Below the pieces are notes generated by a model. That model saw nothing but the letters and a program-made list of their open reading frames with translations, was not told the DNA's origin and ran no database searches. The position numbers and the translations under genes were made by a program. From an uncultured Lentisphaerota bacterium (GTDB lineage Bacteria > Verrucomicrobiota > Kiritimatiellia > CAIQIC01): a stretch of DNA of 64,000 bases. The stretch spans positions 62,001 through 126,000 of the forward strand of contig CAISWQ010000018.1 in the NCBI GenBank assembly GCA_903889245.1, given 5' to 3'. Shown one piece after another: positions 8,950-17,933 of the stretch (positions are counted from its first letter, which is position 1; the number at the start of each line of letters is the position of its first letter).

Positions 8950-8978
8950 TTGCGTTGGGGGCTGCCACTTGATATAGA
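8950..8978 (+). promoter_or_regulatory. Candidate promoter of smc
   Basis: TTGCGT and TATAGA are 17 bases apart, and the start codon follows at 9010. The -35 match is weak. It is back to back with the HtrA-pair promoter. Confidence 0.35.
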
Positions 8979-9009
8979 GTGCCAACTTTTTTGCACCACG
9001 AGGCGTTCT

Positions 9010-12000
9010 GTGTATCTGAAATATATCGAAATGGTCGGCTTCAAGAGCTTCGCCGACAAGACGAAGCTCGTCTTCGAGCCGGGGATGACCGCGATTGTCG
9101 GGCCGAACGGCTGCGGCAAAAGCAACGTCTCCGACGCGATCCGCTGGGTGCTCGGCGAGCAAAGCCCGCGCGCGCTGCGCGGCGCCCAGATGGCCGACGT
9201 GATCTTCAATGGCACCGATACGCACAAGCCGCTCGGCATGGCCGAGGTCAGCCTGACGCTCACCGACTGCGAAAAGCATCTGGGCACGGAGTTCAACGAG
9301 GTCACGGTGACGCGCCGCGTGTTTCGCTCCGGCGAAGGAGCCTACTTCATCAACAAGGCGCCGTGCCGGCTCAAGGATATCCAGCGGCTGTTCATGGACA
9401 CGGGCATGGGCACCGATGCCTACTCGATCATGGAGCAGGGGCGCATTGACCTGATCTTGAGTTCGCGCCCGGAGGATCGCCGCGAGGTGTTCGAGGAAGC
9501 CAGCGGCATCACGAAGTATAAGACCGATAAGAAGGAGGCGATCCGCAAGCTGGAGGCGACCGAGGCGAACCTGCTGCGGCTCGGCGACATCATCCGCGAG
9601 GTGCGCCGCCAGATCATCTCGCTCCAGCGGCAGGTGGGCAAGGCGCGGCGTTACAAGACGCTGCAGGAGCAGTTGCGCGGCTACGATCTGTTCCTCTCGC
9701 GCGACCGCCTGCAAATTCTCGCCGGCGAAATCCAGACGCTGGACGCCAAGATCGCCAGCCTCGCCGAGCAGGAGGAGGCCGCCGCCGCCGAGGTCGCGAC
9801 GCTCGATGAGCGCGCGACCGTCATCCGCGGCGAGATGAGCAAGACGGAGCAGGAAATCTCCGACGCCATTGACGCGGCCGCGGCCGCGAAGGCCGAGCTC
9901 GATCGCATCCACGACCTGCTGCGCGTCAACAACGAGCGCATCCGCGAGCTGGAACAACTCTCCGAGCGCGATACGCGCGACGCCGCGCAGGCGGAGATCA
10001 ACCTCGCCACGCACCGCGAGGGCCTCGCCGAAGTGGGCCGCCAACTCGACGCGGCCACCACCGAGCGCGACACCGCCGAGAAGGAACTCGCCGCCGAGAG
10101 CGGCAAGCTCGCCAAGCTGGACCAGCAGGTCGAGAAGCTGCGCGCCCACCTGAACGAACTACGCGCCGAGTCCATGGGCATCGAGTCGAAGCTGACGCAC
10201 CACCAGAACGAACTCGCCGAGCTGGAGGCGCGCGAGCGCACGACCGTCATCCGCCGCGAGCGGCTCGCCGCCGAGAAAGCCGACATCGAACGCACGCTGA
10301 ATATCGGCGCCACGCATCGCGCCGAGATGCAGACGACGCTCGAGGCCTTGACCCGCGCGGTGCAGGAGCAGCGCGACTTGATCCAGTCGCTCTCCGGCCA
10401 GCGCGCCGACCGCGCCGCGCGCGCTAGGCAGTTGCGCGCCGATCTCGCCGGCCTGCAGGCGCAGGTCGCCGCCAAGCAGGCCCAGCTCGAACTGCTCAAG
10501 AAGAGCGAGGCCGAGGGCAAGGGCTTTCCCGGCGGCGCGAAGCTGCTGCTCGACGCCAAGCGGCCGCTCATCACCAGCCGCGACCTGCTGCTCGGCTCGC
10601 TGGCGAGCCAGCTCAAGACCGCGCCGGAATATGCCACCGCGCTCGAAGTGGCGCTGCGCGCGTGGATGGATGCGGTCGTCGTGCGCGACGAGGCCGCCGG
10701 GCTGGCCTTCCTCAAGGAACTGCTCCAGCAGGGCGCCGGCTCCGCGCGGCTGCTGGCCATCGCCGCGCTGGCTCCGGTGCCCGCGCCGGTGGACGCCGCG
10801 CCCGGCACGCCGCTGCTTGACCATGTCACGTGCGCGGATAGTGTCCGCCCGCTGCTCCAGCGCTTGCTCGGCAATGTGCGTGTTGTCGCCAGCCTTTCCG
10901 AGTTGCCGGACCCGCTGACCGAGGGCGTCACATTCGTTACGCCGCAGGGCGCGCTCGTGCGCGCGGGCGGCGCGATGGAATGCTGGCTGCCGGAGACGCG
11001 CGAAGCCGCGCCGCTCGCGCGCCATAACCTGATCGAGGAACTCGGCCGCCAGTGCGAGGAGCTGGCGCAGAAAGTCGCCGCCGGCGAGCGCGAGCTCGCG
11101 GCGCTGACACAGGACGACGCCACGCTCGAGACGACGCAGGCGCAGGCTCGCGCCGAGTTGGAAGAGCGGCAGCGCAAGCTCGCGGTCCGGCAGGGCGAGC
11201 AGCAGGTCTTGTCGCAACAGGAACGGCAGCAACAGCAGCGCGCCGAGACGGTGACGTGGGAGCTGGAGGCGCTCGAAAAGCAGCACAGCCTCGGCGGCGA
11301 CCAGCGCACCAAGCTGCTCGACGAGACCGAGCGCCTGCGCAACCGCCAGGCGGAAATCCGCGCCGCGCTGGCGACGCAGGGTGACGAGCTCCGCACGCTG
11401 GAGCAGCAGCGCGAGGCGCAGTTCACCGCCGTTTCCGAGCAGCGCATCCAGGCGGCCGCGCGCCGCCAGCACTGCGAGCATCTCGCGGCGCGCCGCGAGC
11501 CGATGCAGGCGCGTATCCGCGAGCTGGAAGCGCTGATCCTCGAACGGACCGGCGGCATCAACAGCTACCGCGCGCGCATTCAGGATTTGCAGACGGCGAT
11601 CCACGCCGCGCAGATGCAGGTGACGCCGCTGGAGGGCACCGTGCGGCAGCAGAACGCGCGGCTCGCCGCCGCGCACGAGCGCCGCGCCAAGAACACCGCC
11701 GCGCTGACCGCCGAGGACGCGCAACTGCGCCAGCGCCGCGCCGCGCTCGACGAACTCCGCAAGCACAAGAACCAGTTCGATATCGAGCGCACCGAGCAGC
11801 GCATGCGCCACCAGACGCTCGCCGAGCGCGTCACGGGTTCCTACAACGTCATGCTGGAGGATGTCCTCGCCGCGCCCGAACCCGCGTGGGAAAACGGCCT
11901 CAAGCCGGAGCGCGACCAGCTCGAAACCCTCGTCGCCGAAATCCGCGCCAAGATGGAGTCCATGGGCCCGGTCAACCTTGTCGCGATCGAGGAGCACCAG

Positions 12001-12723
12001 GAACTCGAGCAGCGCTACAACTTCCTCATCCAGCAGCAGGACGACCTGACCAAGGCCAAGGAACAGCTCATGGAGTTGATCAAGAAGATCAACAAGACCA
12101 CCACCGAGATGTTCTCCAAGACCTTCGAGCTGGTGAACCAGAATTTCCAGACGATGTTCAACCGCATGTTCGGCGGCGGCACCGCCAAGCTCGTGCTCGT
12201 GGATGAGGAAGATGTGCTCGAATCCGGCATCGAGATCATCGCGCGCCCGCCGGGCACCAAGCTCCAGAGCGTCAGCCTGCTCTCCGGCGGCCAGCGCACG
12301 ATGACGGCCATCGCGCTGCTCTTCTCGCTCTACCAGGTCAAGCCCAGCCCGTTCTGCGTACTCGACGAGCTCGATGCCGCGCTCGACGACTCGAACATCG
12401 GCCGCTTCATCGGTGTGCTGAAGGACTTCGTCCAGCAGTCGCAGTTCGTGGTCATCACGCACAACCGCCAGACCATCGCCGCCGCGAGCGTCCTCTACGG
12501 CGTGACGATGGAACAGCGCGGCGTCTCCAAGATCGTCTCGGTCAAGTTCAGCCACGAGAAGCGCGGCGGCAGCGGCAAGCTTGGCGGGCTGCACAACGAT
12601 GGCCAGCATCCGCAGGAGCCGACGGTCGTGCTGCCCCCGGAACCTGCACCCGCGTCTGTCACAAGCGTGGCCCCGGCATCGGTCCCTCCCGAGGGCAGCC
12701 CGCCACCTGCAACAAGTTCCTAA
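9010..12723 (+). CDS. smc: Chromosome segregation protein SMC
   Basis: Chromosome-condensing ATPase that acts with ScpA/ScpB as a ring on DNA. The Walker A loop GPNGCGKSN lies at residues 31-39. Long Gln/Glu/Arg/Ala coiled-coil arms flank a central hinge domain (about residues 500-640, beginning near FPGGAKLLLDAKRPLI). The C-terminal head has the ABC signature LSGGQRTMTA and Walker B FCVLDELDAALDD with the D-loop. At 1237 aa it is slightly long because of a disordered Pro-rich tail. I start it at GTG 9010, which follows GAGG and gives the standard VYLKYIEMVGFKSF N-terminus; the frame is open much further upstream, but that part overlaps the HtrA lipoprotein gene. The signature has QRT where most SMC proteins have EKA. 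Confidence 0.95.
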   Translation: MYLKYIEMVGFKSFADKTKLVFEPGMTAIVGPNGCGKSNVSDAIRWVLGEQSPRALRGAQMADVIFNGTDTHKPLGMAEVSLTLTDCEKHLGTEFNEVTVTRRVFRSGEGAYFINKAPCRLKDIQRLFMDTGMGTDAYSIMEQGRIDLILSSRPEDRREVFEEASGITKYKTDKKEAIRKLEATEANLLRLGDIIREVRRQIISLQRQVGKARRYKTLQEQLRGYDLFLSRDRLQILAGEIQTLDAKIASLAEQEEAAAAEVATLDERATVIRGEMSKTEQEISDAIDAAAAAKAELDRIHDLLRVNNERIRELEQLSERDTRDAAQAEINLATHREGLAEVGRQLDAATTERDTAEKELAAESGKLAKLDQQVEKLRAHLNELRAESMGIESKLTHHQNELAELEARERTTVIRRERLAAEKADIERTLNIGATHRAEMQTTLEALTRAVQEQRDLIQSLSGQRADRAARARQLRADLAGLQAQVAAKQAQLELLKKSEAEGKGFPGGAKLLLDAKRPLITSRDLLLGSLASQLKTAPEYATALEVALRAWMDAVVVRDEAAGLAFLKELLQQGAGSARLLAIAALAPVPAPVDAAPGTPLLDHVTCADSVRPLLQRLLGNVRVVASLSELPDPLTEGVTFVTPQGALVRAGGAMECWLPETREAAPLARHNLIEELGRQCEELAQKVAAGERELAALTQDDATLETTQAQARAELEERQRKLAVRQGEQQVLSQQERQQQQRAETVTWELEALEKQHSLGGDQRTKLLDETERLRNRQAEIRAALATQGDELRTLEQQREAQFTAVSEQRIQAAARRQHCEHLAARREPMQARIRELEALILERTGGINSYRARIQDLQTAIHAAQMQVTPLEGTVRQQNARLAAAHERRAKNTAALTAEDAQLRQRRAALDELRKHKNQFDIERTEQRMRHQTLAERVTGSYNVMLEDVLAAPEPAWENGLKPERDQLETLVAEIRAKMESMGPVNLVAIEEHQELEQRYNFLIQQQDDLTKAKEQLMELIKKINKTTTEMFSKTFELVNQNFQTMFNRMFGGGTAKLVLVDEEDVLESGIEIIARPPGTKLQSVSLLSGGQRTMTAIALLFSLYQVKPSPFCVLDELDAALDDSNIGRFIGVLKDFVQQSQFVVITHNRQTIAAASVLYGVTMEQRGVSKIVSVKFSHEKRGGSGKLGGLHNDGQHPQEPTVVLPPEPAPASVTSVAPASVPPEGSPPPATSS

Positions 12724-12765
12724 GGCACGGTGAGAAGTTACCGCTGCAAACGACGCTGACTGGCA

Positions 12766-13656
12766 TCAAACGCGGGGAATCTGCCGGACGCAGCGGGCGA
12801 TGTCGTCAATCTGCTCGGCCTTGTCGAAGCCGATCAGCAGCCAGTCGGCGCGGGCCTCGGTCAGCACATGGCGGAGGGCGGCGAGTTTCTTCTCCTCGTC
12901 GTTGCCGACCTTGCCCTCGGCGAGAATCTTCATCGCGATCAGGCCCTTGCCGGCGGCTTTGATCTGCCGGGCCACCGGCAGCACTTTTTCCGTCGGGGCG
13001 TCCATTATCATGCCGAAGGGATTGATGCGCGCGTGGACCGTGTCGGTCCACGGCGTCTGGGCCGCCGCCGCGAGCGCTACGAGCGAGTGACACGAGACGC
13101 CGTGCGCGCGGATGACGCCTTGCTTCTTCAGGTTCGCCAGGATGTCTTCCTGCTTCTGCAATTCCTCCGGCCACGTCTCGGTCGTCGCGCAGTGCAACTG
13201 GACCATGTCGAGGTAGTCGGTGCCGATCTCCTTGAGGAACCGCTTCACCACCACGTCGGCATCGGGCCGTTCCTTTTCGGGGATGCCGCCGCCGCGGAAC
13301 CAGATTTTGGAGGAGAGGCAAAGCTCGCTGCGCTTGATGCCCTTGAGCGCGGGCAGGACGAAGGGATGTGTGCCATAGAGATCGGCCATGTCGAAGGCGC
13401 GGATGCCGCGATCGAAGGCGGCGCGTATCAAGGCATGGGCCTTCTCGGCGCCCATGCGCGTCATATTGCATTGCCGCATCCCGCCGCGCACGCCCGTGCC
13501 CATCATCAGGCGCGGAAATTTCACGCCGGTGTGACCGAGTTCAACGACCTCGAAGACATCGAAGTGGCCCGCCGCTTTTCCCACCGCGCCCGCGCGGCCC
13601 AAGGCCAGCGCGCCCGCGCCGAGCGCCGCCGATTTCAGAAATGCACGTCGTTTCAT
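12766..13656 (-). CDS. Tat-exported aldo/keto reductase
   Basis: NAD(P)H-dependent oxidoreductase fold. The N-terminus MKRRAFLKSAALGAGALALG is a twin-arginine (RRAFLK) signal, so export in folded form is likely. The AKR barrel follows, with FDMADLYGTHPF holding the catalytic Asp/Tyr, SSKIWF the Lys, and LDMVQLHCA the His. These are the usual D-Y-K-H positions. ATG 13656 is preceded by AGGAG. It lies 19 bases downstream of aroD and is probably co-transcribed with it. Substrate unknown. Confidence 0.85.
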   Translation of the reverse strand: MKRRAFLKSAALGAGALALGRAGAVGKAAGHFDVFEVVELGHTGVKFPRLMMGTGVRGGMRQCNMTRMGAEKAHALIRAAFDRGIRAFDMADLYGTHPFVLPALKGIKRSELCLSSKIWFRGGGIPEKERPDADVVVKRFLKEIGTDYLDMVQLHCATTETWPEELQKQEDILANLKKQGVIRAHGVSCHSLVALAAAAQTPWTDTVHARINPFGMIMDAPTEKVLPVARQIKAAGKGLIAMKILAEGKVGNDEEKKLAALRHVLTEARADWLLIGFDKAEQIDDIARCVRQIPRV

Positions 13657-13675
13657 GGTGGCTCCTGTTGGTGCG

Positions 13676-14428
13676 CTACTTTCGCTCATCGGCGGGATTC
13701 CGCAACTGCCGCCACAGCGCGGTGCAGGAGAGCTGGCCGGGCGCGGCGGACTTGCCGAGGAAGCCATAGGCGAGACACGAGCCCGCGCGCGCCAGCGCCA
13801 GCCGCGCCTCCGGCGCACCCATGCCGATGAGGCACAGCGGCCGCCGCGCTGCGCCGCGCTTGAGCAACGCCAACAACAACCGCAAATCGGCCTCTGCGTT
13901 CAAACGCGTCGCCAACTTCACAAGGTCCACGCCGCTCTTCCAACCGCGCGCGATGGTGCTCGCCAGCGTCGCCCGCGGCGGCGTCGCGGAGAAATCGTGG
14001 AAGGAACCGATCACCGGCTTGCCGGCGGCATGCGCGGCGGCGATCACGCGCGGCAGCAGCCGGTCGCTGATTTCAATATCCACCATGCTGACGACGGCGA
14101 GCCCGCGCTGATACAACGCGAGGCGCTCCGCTGCGGCGCCACACCATTTCCCGCCTTCGTCCGCCGAGCGGATGGTCAGCAGTACGCGCACACCGGCCTG
14201 CTCCAACGCGCGACAGCGCTCCAACCAGCGGCCAGCGCCGAGTCCGGTCAGGTCGAGCCGCCACTCAACAAGATCGAACGGCCGCGTTCGCGCCTTGAGT
14301 ACGCTCGCCGCCCCGGCGAAGGTCGAGATGACGCCGATGACCAGCGGCCGTTTTCCAGGCATTGGAAAAGCAGTGAGGTGTTTTTTCCAAGCCTTGGAAA
14401 CGCCGGACGATGCTCGCTTGGGTTTCAT
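13676..14428 (-). CDS. aroD: Type I 3-dehydroquinate dehydratase with a repeat-encoded N-terminus
   Basis: Third step of the shikimate pathway. Type I enzymes form a Schiff base: the family's EWRLDL substrate motif, the catalytic His in IGSFHDF and the Lys in VDLVKLAT are all present. Two starts are possible. ATG 14428 has no Shine-Dalgarno but lies 10 bases from a good -10 box (see 14439-14466), fitting a leaderless mRNA. ATG 14362 (MPGKRPLVIG) would give the usual family N-terminus but also lacks a ribosome site. With the first start, residues 10-26 are encoded by two copies of the window-wide palindrome (VSKAWKK and FPMPGK). Even the second start codon lies inside a palindrome copy. Confidence 0.85.
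   Translation of the reverse strand: MKPKRASSGVSKAWKKHLTAFPMPGKRPLVIGVISTFAGAASVLKARTRPFDLVEWRLDLTGLGAGRWLERCRALEQAGVRVLLTIRSADEGGKWCGAAAERLALYQRGLAVVSMVDIEISDRLLPRVIAAAHAAGKPVIGSFHDFSATPPRATLASTIARGWKSGVDLVKLATRLNAEADLRLLLALLKRGAARRPLCLIGMGAPEARLALARAGSCLAYGFLGKSAAPGQLSCTALWRQLRNPADERK
14351..14400. repeat. Palindrome array, 2 copies, in the 5' part of aroD
   Basis: Copies at 14351-14369 (TTTTCCAGGCATTGGAAAA) and 14383-14400, centres about 31 bp apart. They lie in frame inside aroD if the first start is used. Confidence 0.9.
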
Positions 14429-14438
14429 GACGGCGGCG

Positions 14439-14466
14439 ATTCTAACACAGCACGCATGAAGGTCAC
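14439..14466 (-). promoter_or_regulatory. Promoter of aroD, probably leaderless
   Basis: Minus-strand GTGACC and TAGAAT are 16 bases apart. The -10 box ends 10 bases before ATG 14428, leaving almost no leader. Confidence 0.5.
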
Positions 14467-14557
14467 GGACGATTTTTCAAGAATCAAAAATGTGACATCA
14501 CGGCACACCGATGATTCGATGGCGCTCACATGCGCATATATGACACACCACATCATG

Positions 14558-14573
14558 ATGAACGGTTGTTCAT
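14558..14573. promoter_or_regulatory. Inverted repeat upstream of the hsp20 pair
   Basis: ATGAAC-GGTT-GTTCAT is a perfect 6-base inverted repeat with a 4-base loop, about 45 bases upstream of the candidate -24 element. It is a candidate activator site. The rest of the 14429-14662 gap holds no gene. Confidence 0.35.
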
Positions 14574-14612
14574 TTTCCGCTGTTTTCTAGATGTTTAGGC
14601 TGATTCTTCCGG

Positions 14613-14630
14613 TTGGCATATTGACTGCTA
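14613..14630 (+). promoter_or_regulatory. Sigma-54-like -24/-12 promoter of the hsp20 pair
   Basis: TTGGCATATTGACTGCTA has GG and GC dinucleotides separated by exactly 10 bases, as sigma-54 promoters require. The predicted start near 14640 precedes the AAGGA ribosome site and ATG 14663. Confidence 0.5.
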
Positions 14631-14662
14631 AGCATGATCGCGCAGAAAGAAAGGAACAAATC

Positions 14663-15100
14663 ATGATACCGATACTGACACGAGTTGAGACGTTGGACGA
14701 TGGGCTGTTTGGCTTGGGTAACCTACAGCGGGAGATGAACCGTTTGCTGGAGGGCTATGCGGGTCGCGGCGAGGATTTCCCCGCGATCAACGTCTGGAGT
14801 AATCCAGAAAAGGCGGTGATCACCGCGGAGTTGCCCGGTATGGACCCGGCGGCCATCAACATCGCCGTGCAAGGCGATGTCGTCACGCTGTCCGGCGAGC
14901 GCAAGGCGGAGGAACTCGACAAGGACGAGGTCTTGCACCGGCAGGAACGCCGGCACGGCCAGTTCAGCCGCAGCGTCCGGCTGCCCTACGCGATCGCGCC
15001 GGACAAGGTCAGCGCGCGTTATAACCGTGGCCTTCTGGAAGTGACGCTGCCGCGGCACGAGGGCACCAAGCCACGCCGGATCGCCGTCGCCGGCGACTGA
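14663..15100 (+). CDS. Small heat-shock protein, Hsp20 family (first of pair)
   Basis: ATP-independent holdase chaperone that oligomerises through its alpha-crystallin domain. The domain is visible from about residue 40 (PAINVWSNPEKAVITAELPG) to the family motif in YNRGLLEVTLPR near the C-terminus. At 145 aa it has normal length. The short basic C-terminal tail lacks an obvious IxI/V anchor. ATG 14663 follows AAGGA; an in-frame ATG at 14591 would lie upstream of the promoter. The second hsp20 starts 14 bases downstream, so the two are co-transcribed and could form hetero-oligomers. A sigma-54-like promoter precedes the unit. Confidence 0.9.
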   Translation: MIPILTRVETLDDGLFGLGNLQREMNRLLEGYAGRGEDFPAINVWSNPEKAVITAELPGMDPAAINIAVQGDVVTLSGERKAEELDKDEVLHRQERRHGQFSRSVRLPYAIAPDKVSARYNRGLLEVTLPRHEGTKPRRIAVAGD

Positions 15101-15114
15101 ACAGGAGGCGCATC

Positions 15115-15471
15115 ATGTACAGCAAACTGCAACCTGACTCCATCGCCCCGGCGGTGGACATCATCGAGCGGAAGCACGAGCGCGTGGTCGTGGTGGATCT
15201 GCCCGGCGCGGACGAGAGCACGATCGAGGTCAACGCCGAGAACGATCTGCTGACGCTGACCGCGCGCGTCGCGGCCCAGGAGCCGCAGGACATGCAGGTC
15301 CTCTACCGCGGCTTTGAACTGCGCGATTACCGTCGCGTGTTCACGTTGCCCGACGACGTGGACCGGCAGCGCATCAGCGCGAAGTGCAAGCATGGTGTGC
15401 TGCACGTCACCCTGCCGAAGCGGCCCGAAGCCCAAGCGCGTCGGAAACAGATAAAAGTTGAAAAGGAGTAA
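15115..15471 (+). CDS. Small heat-shock protein, Hsp20 family (second of pair)
   Basis: At 118 aa this is a compact alpha-crystallin protein: it starts almost at the domain (APAVDIIERKHERVVVVDLPG) and has the second signature KCKHGVLHVTLPKRPEA, then a basic tail (RRKQIKVEKE) with an IKV element that could serve as the C-terminal anchor. It clearly differs from its neighbour, so it is not a recent duplicate. AGGAGG precedes ATG 15115. A strong stem-loop follows the gene. Confidence 0.9.
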   Translation: MYSKLQPDSIAPAVDIIERKHERVVVVDLPGADESTIEVNAENDLLTLTARVAAQEPQDMQVLYRGFELRDYRRVFTLPDDVDRQRISAKCKHGVLHVTLPKRPEAQARRKQIKVEKE

Positions 15472-15540
15472 GACCAGCGTAAGCTTCGGTCGTGGGAAGA
15501 AAAACAAAGTCCCACCTAAACAACGGTATTAACCGTTGGA

Positions 15541-15573
15541 AGTGAGCCGGGCGCGGGCCCGGCTCACTCGTTT
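15541..15573 (+). terminator. Rho-independent terminator after the hsp20 pair
   Basis: A 12-base perfect stem (AGTGAGCCGGGC pairing with GCCCGGCTCACT) with a 4-base loop is followed by a short T-run (CGTTT). A fragment like its right side (GGCTCACTGGTTTCTG) recurs near 39024. Confidence 0.7.
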
Positions 15574-15626
15574 CTGCTGCCGGACGCCCGCGCCTGTGCT
15601 ATCCTCCCGCCGCAACGGAGCCCAAC

Positions 15627-16673
15627 ATGCCCGTCAAATTCAAAGACTATTACGAGATCCTCGGCGTCAGCCGCACTGCGAGCGCCGACGAGATCAAGAA
15701 GGCTTACCGCAAGCTCGCGCGGCAGTATCACCCCGACGTGAACAAGGCCGCCGGCGCGGAGGCGCGCTTCAAGGAGATCAACGAGGCCAACGAGGTGCTC
15801 GGCGACGCCGAGAAGCGCAAGCGCTACGACGCGCTGGGCGCGAACTGGCGCGGCGGCCAGGAGTTCACGCCGCCGCCCGGCTGGGAAAATTTCCAGTTCA
15901 ACTTCGGTGGCGCGCAGGGTGCGCCCGGCGGCGGCGCGTTCCGCTTCGATACCGGCGGCGCGGGCGCGGCCGGGTTCAGCGATTTCTTCGAGATGCTTTT
16001 CGGCGGCGCGATGGGCGGCATGGGCGGCGCGGGCCGCGGCGGACGCGGCGGCGCGTTTCATTACCAAACCCAGACCCCGTTCGACATGGAGGAAGCCGCC
16101 GAGGAACTACGCGGCGCCGACCAGGAGGCCACCCTCACCGTGCCGCTCGAAGACGTCGCGCGCGGCGCGACGCAGAGCATCTCGCTCGCGCACGAGCAAC
16201 TCGATGAGCGTGGCCGGCCGCGCCGCGCGACGAAAACCTACGACGTGAAAATTCCCGCCGGCGCGACGGAAGGCACGCGCATCCGGCTCGCCGGCCAGGG
16301 CTCGCCCAGCCATCATGGCGGCGCGGCCGGCGATCTCTATTTGACACTCCATCTCGCGCCGCACAGCTATTACCGCGTCAACGGCCACGACCTCGAACTC
16401 GATCTGCCGCTCGCGCCGTGGGAAGCCGCGCTCGGCGGCAAGGTCTCCGTGCCGACCATCGGCGGCAGCGTGACGCTGACCATTCCCGCGGGAACCGAGA
16501 GCGGCCAGCGTCTGCGCCTGCGCGGCAAGGGCCTCTCCAAGCCCGGCGGGCGCGGCAGCGGCGACCTCTATGCCATCATCAAGATCGTCGTTCCCTCGCG
16601 CTTGAGCCCGAAGGAGCGCGCGCTGCTCGAAGAACTCGCCGCGGCCTCGACCTTCGCGCCACGCCCGTGGTAA
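15627..16673 (+). CDS. CbpA/DnaJ-type co-chaperone (no zinc finger)
   Basis: Class II J-protein that stimulates DnaK. Residues 5-70 are a J-domain with the HPD motif (RQYHPDVN). A Gly/Phe-rich linker follows (residues about 85-150), then two C-terminal substrate-binding beta domains ([35 protein letters not shown]) and the GKGLSKPG-type closing motif. The cysteine zinc fingers of true DnaJ are absent, as in CbpA. It lies directly after the hsp20 genes and their terminator and forms a chaperone cluster with them. An ACGGAG sits about 7 bases before ATG 15627. Confidence 0.88.
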   Translation: MPVKFKDYYEILGVSRTASADEIKKAYRKLARQYHPDVNKAAGAEARFKEINEANEVLGDAEKRKRYDALGANWRGGQEFTPPPGWENFQFNFGGAQGAPGGGAFRFDTGGAGAAGFSDFFEMLFGGAMGGMGGAGRGGRGGAFHYQTQTPFDMEEAAEELRGADQEATLTVPLEDVARGATQSISLAHEQLDERGRPRRATKTYDVKIPAGATEGTRIRLAGQGSPSHHGGAAGDLYLTLHLAPHSYYRVNGHDLELDLPLAPWEAALGGKVSVPTIGGSVTLTIPAGTESGQRLRLRGKGLSKPGGRGSGDLYAIIKIVVPSRLSPKERALLEELAAASTFAPRPW

Positions 16674-16726
16674 ACGAACCGGATCCACTTGCCTCTTTTG
16701 CGTGTAGCAAAACGTAGGGCGAAAAC

Positions 16727-16776
16727 TTTTCCTAACCTTGGAAAACGACGCGCGATAATTTCCATGCCTTGGAAAA
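16727..16776. repeat. Palindrome array, 2 copies, upstream of def
   Basis: Copies at 16727-16745 (TTTTCCTAACCTTGGAAAA) and 16758-16776, centres 31 bp apart. The right arm of the second copy forms the -35 box of def. Confidence 0.9.
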
Positions 16777-16796
16777 AATCAGCGACCGGCTATATT
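16769..16796 (+). promoter_or_regulatory. Promoter of def built on a palindrome arm, leaderless
   Basis: TTGGAA from the palindrome is followed after 16 bases by TATATT. The -10 box ends 8 bases before ATG 16805, so the mRNA is probably leaderless. Confidence 0.55.
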
Positions 16797-16804
16797 CGAC
16801 GCCG

Positions 16805-17368
16805 ATGAAGCTTTCAATCCACACCTATGGCGACCCGATTTTGCGCGCGAAGGCGACGCCCGTCGCGCGCGTCACCGATGAACTCCGCGCGCTCGCCAAG
16901 GACATGATCGCCGCCATGCGCAGCGAAAGCGGCGTCGGCCTCGCCGCCGAACAGATCGGCCGCCGCGAGGCGGTCATCGTCGTTGAGCTGCCGCCGGACT
17001 ACGACACCGAGCAGGAAGGCGGCCCGCGCCTGCACCCCGATATCGAGATGCCGTGGGCGTTGTTCAACCCCGAAATCGTCCGGCGCTCCGTGGAGACCGA
17101 GAGCTTGTCCGAGGGCTGCTTGAGCTTCCCCGAAATCACCACCCCCGTCGCGCGTTCCACCGAGATCACGCTGCGCTACCTTGACCTCAACGGCCAGCCG
17201 CACGAGCGCGTTCTGCGGAAATTCCTCGCCCGCGTCGTCCAGCACGAATGCGATCACCTGAACGGCGTCTTGCTCGTGGACCACATGAGCTCGATCAAGA
17301 AGATTTCGTTGCGCGGCCAGCTCAAGCGCCTCAAGCAGGATACCGAGGAAGCCCTCGGCCTCGCCTGA
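16805..17368 (+). CDS. def: Peptide deformylase
   Basis: Metalloenzyme that removes the formyl group from the initiator methionine of new proteins. All three family motifs are present: GVGLAAEQIG (residues 43-52), EGCLSFPE with metal ligand Cys105, and QHECDHLNG with His147, Glu148 and His151. The first motif has Glu where most have Pro. At 187 aa it has normal length. ATG 16805 lacks a Shine-Dalgarno but lies 8 bases after a -10 box. The gene stands alone; it is not next to fmt as in many genomes. Confidence 0.95.
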   Translation: MKLSIHTYGDPILRAKATPVARVTDELRALAKDMIAAMRSESGVGLAAEQIGRREAVIVVELPPDYDTEQEGGPRLHPDIEMPWALFNPEIVRRSVETESLSEGCLSFPEITTPVARSTEITLRYLDLNGQPHERVLRKFLARVVQHECDHLNGVLLVDHMSSIKKISLRGQLKRLKQDTEEALGLA

Positions 17369-17420
17369 ACTCGCCTCCCCTCGTCCCTGCACACCCTGTT
17401 TCCCAAATTCTGATCGCAAG

Positions 17421-17475
17421 GTGGAACGCGACCTCCGGGCGCGTTCCAAGCGTGCCCGGAGGTCGCGCTCCACCA
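17421..17475. repeat. Long inverted repeat (GTGGAACGCGACCTCC family)
   Basis: Arms at 17421-17441 and 17455-17475 are complementary over 21 bases with one mismatch and a 13-base loop. A similar arm (GAGGTCGCGTTCCACC) recurs near 39000, so this is a dispersed repeat rather than only a def terminator. The rest of the 17369-17563 gap holds no recognisable gene. Confidence 0.7.
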
Positions 17476-17563
17476 GCCGTTCCAAACCTCGGGGGATGCG
17501 TTCAAGTATCCTGGCTGGTGGAAGCAAATTACGCCCACTTCATCTCATCAATGTGACTGACGG

Positions 17564-17902
17564 TTGATCACATACTGCTTTAAGTGGAACGTTATCACCA
17601 TCTACATCGAGCCGGGCAGCCCTTGGCAGAATGGCTTTGTGGAGAGTTTTCATGGCCGGTTCCGCGATGAGTGTTTGAATCGGGATCAACTCTGGACACT
17701 GACTGAAGCACGCGTAGTCATCGAAGACTACCGCAGAGAATACAATCACTTCAGGCCGCACAGCCGGCTGGGCTACGCCAGCCCGGCCCAGTTCGCGGCG
17801 CAACGGTGTCCATCCCCAGCTCCGGTCGGGCTTCGCCCTCCCTCCGCTGGGGATGGACAGAAACAGGACGCAGCGATAACATCAACCACGGTCGAGGACT
17901 AA
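17564..17902 (+). pseudogene. IS3-family transposase remnant (C-terminal part)
   Basis: Only the last third of an IS3-type OrfB integrase is present: the segment YIEPGSPWQNGFVESFHGRF with the third acidic residue (Glu) of the DDE triad, then RDECLN and the closing NHFRPHSRLGYASPAQFAA. The first two catalytic Asp residues and all of OrfA are missing, and the upstream sequence does not continue the family. It cannot be active. The element end adjoins a truncated NERD gene, suggesting that the insertion broke that gene. A hairpin lies in its 3' end (17808-17858). Confidence 0.85.
17808..17858. repeat. Hairpin within the IS3 remnant
   Basis: GTCCATCCCCAGC (17808-17820) pairs perfectly with GCTGGGGATGGAC (17846-17858) across a 25-base loop that itself contains a GGGC-TTC-GCCC mini-stem. 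It may be an inserted REP-like unit or part of the element end. Confidence 0.6.
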
Positions 17903-17933
17903 CATATGCCCTGGCTCAAAAAGCGTGGCCCAG

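Noticed and set aside
10159-12609. 816-codon open frame opposite smc
   Set aside because: It is the complement of the SMC coiled coil and C-terminal head; the repeated Leu/Glu/Arg composition mirrors smc codons and no family is visible.
14630-14662. ROSE-type RNA thermometer before hsp20
   Set aside because: If the -24/-12 promoter is right, the leader is only about 23 bases, too short for such a structure.
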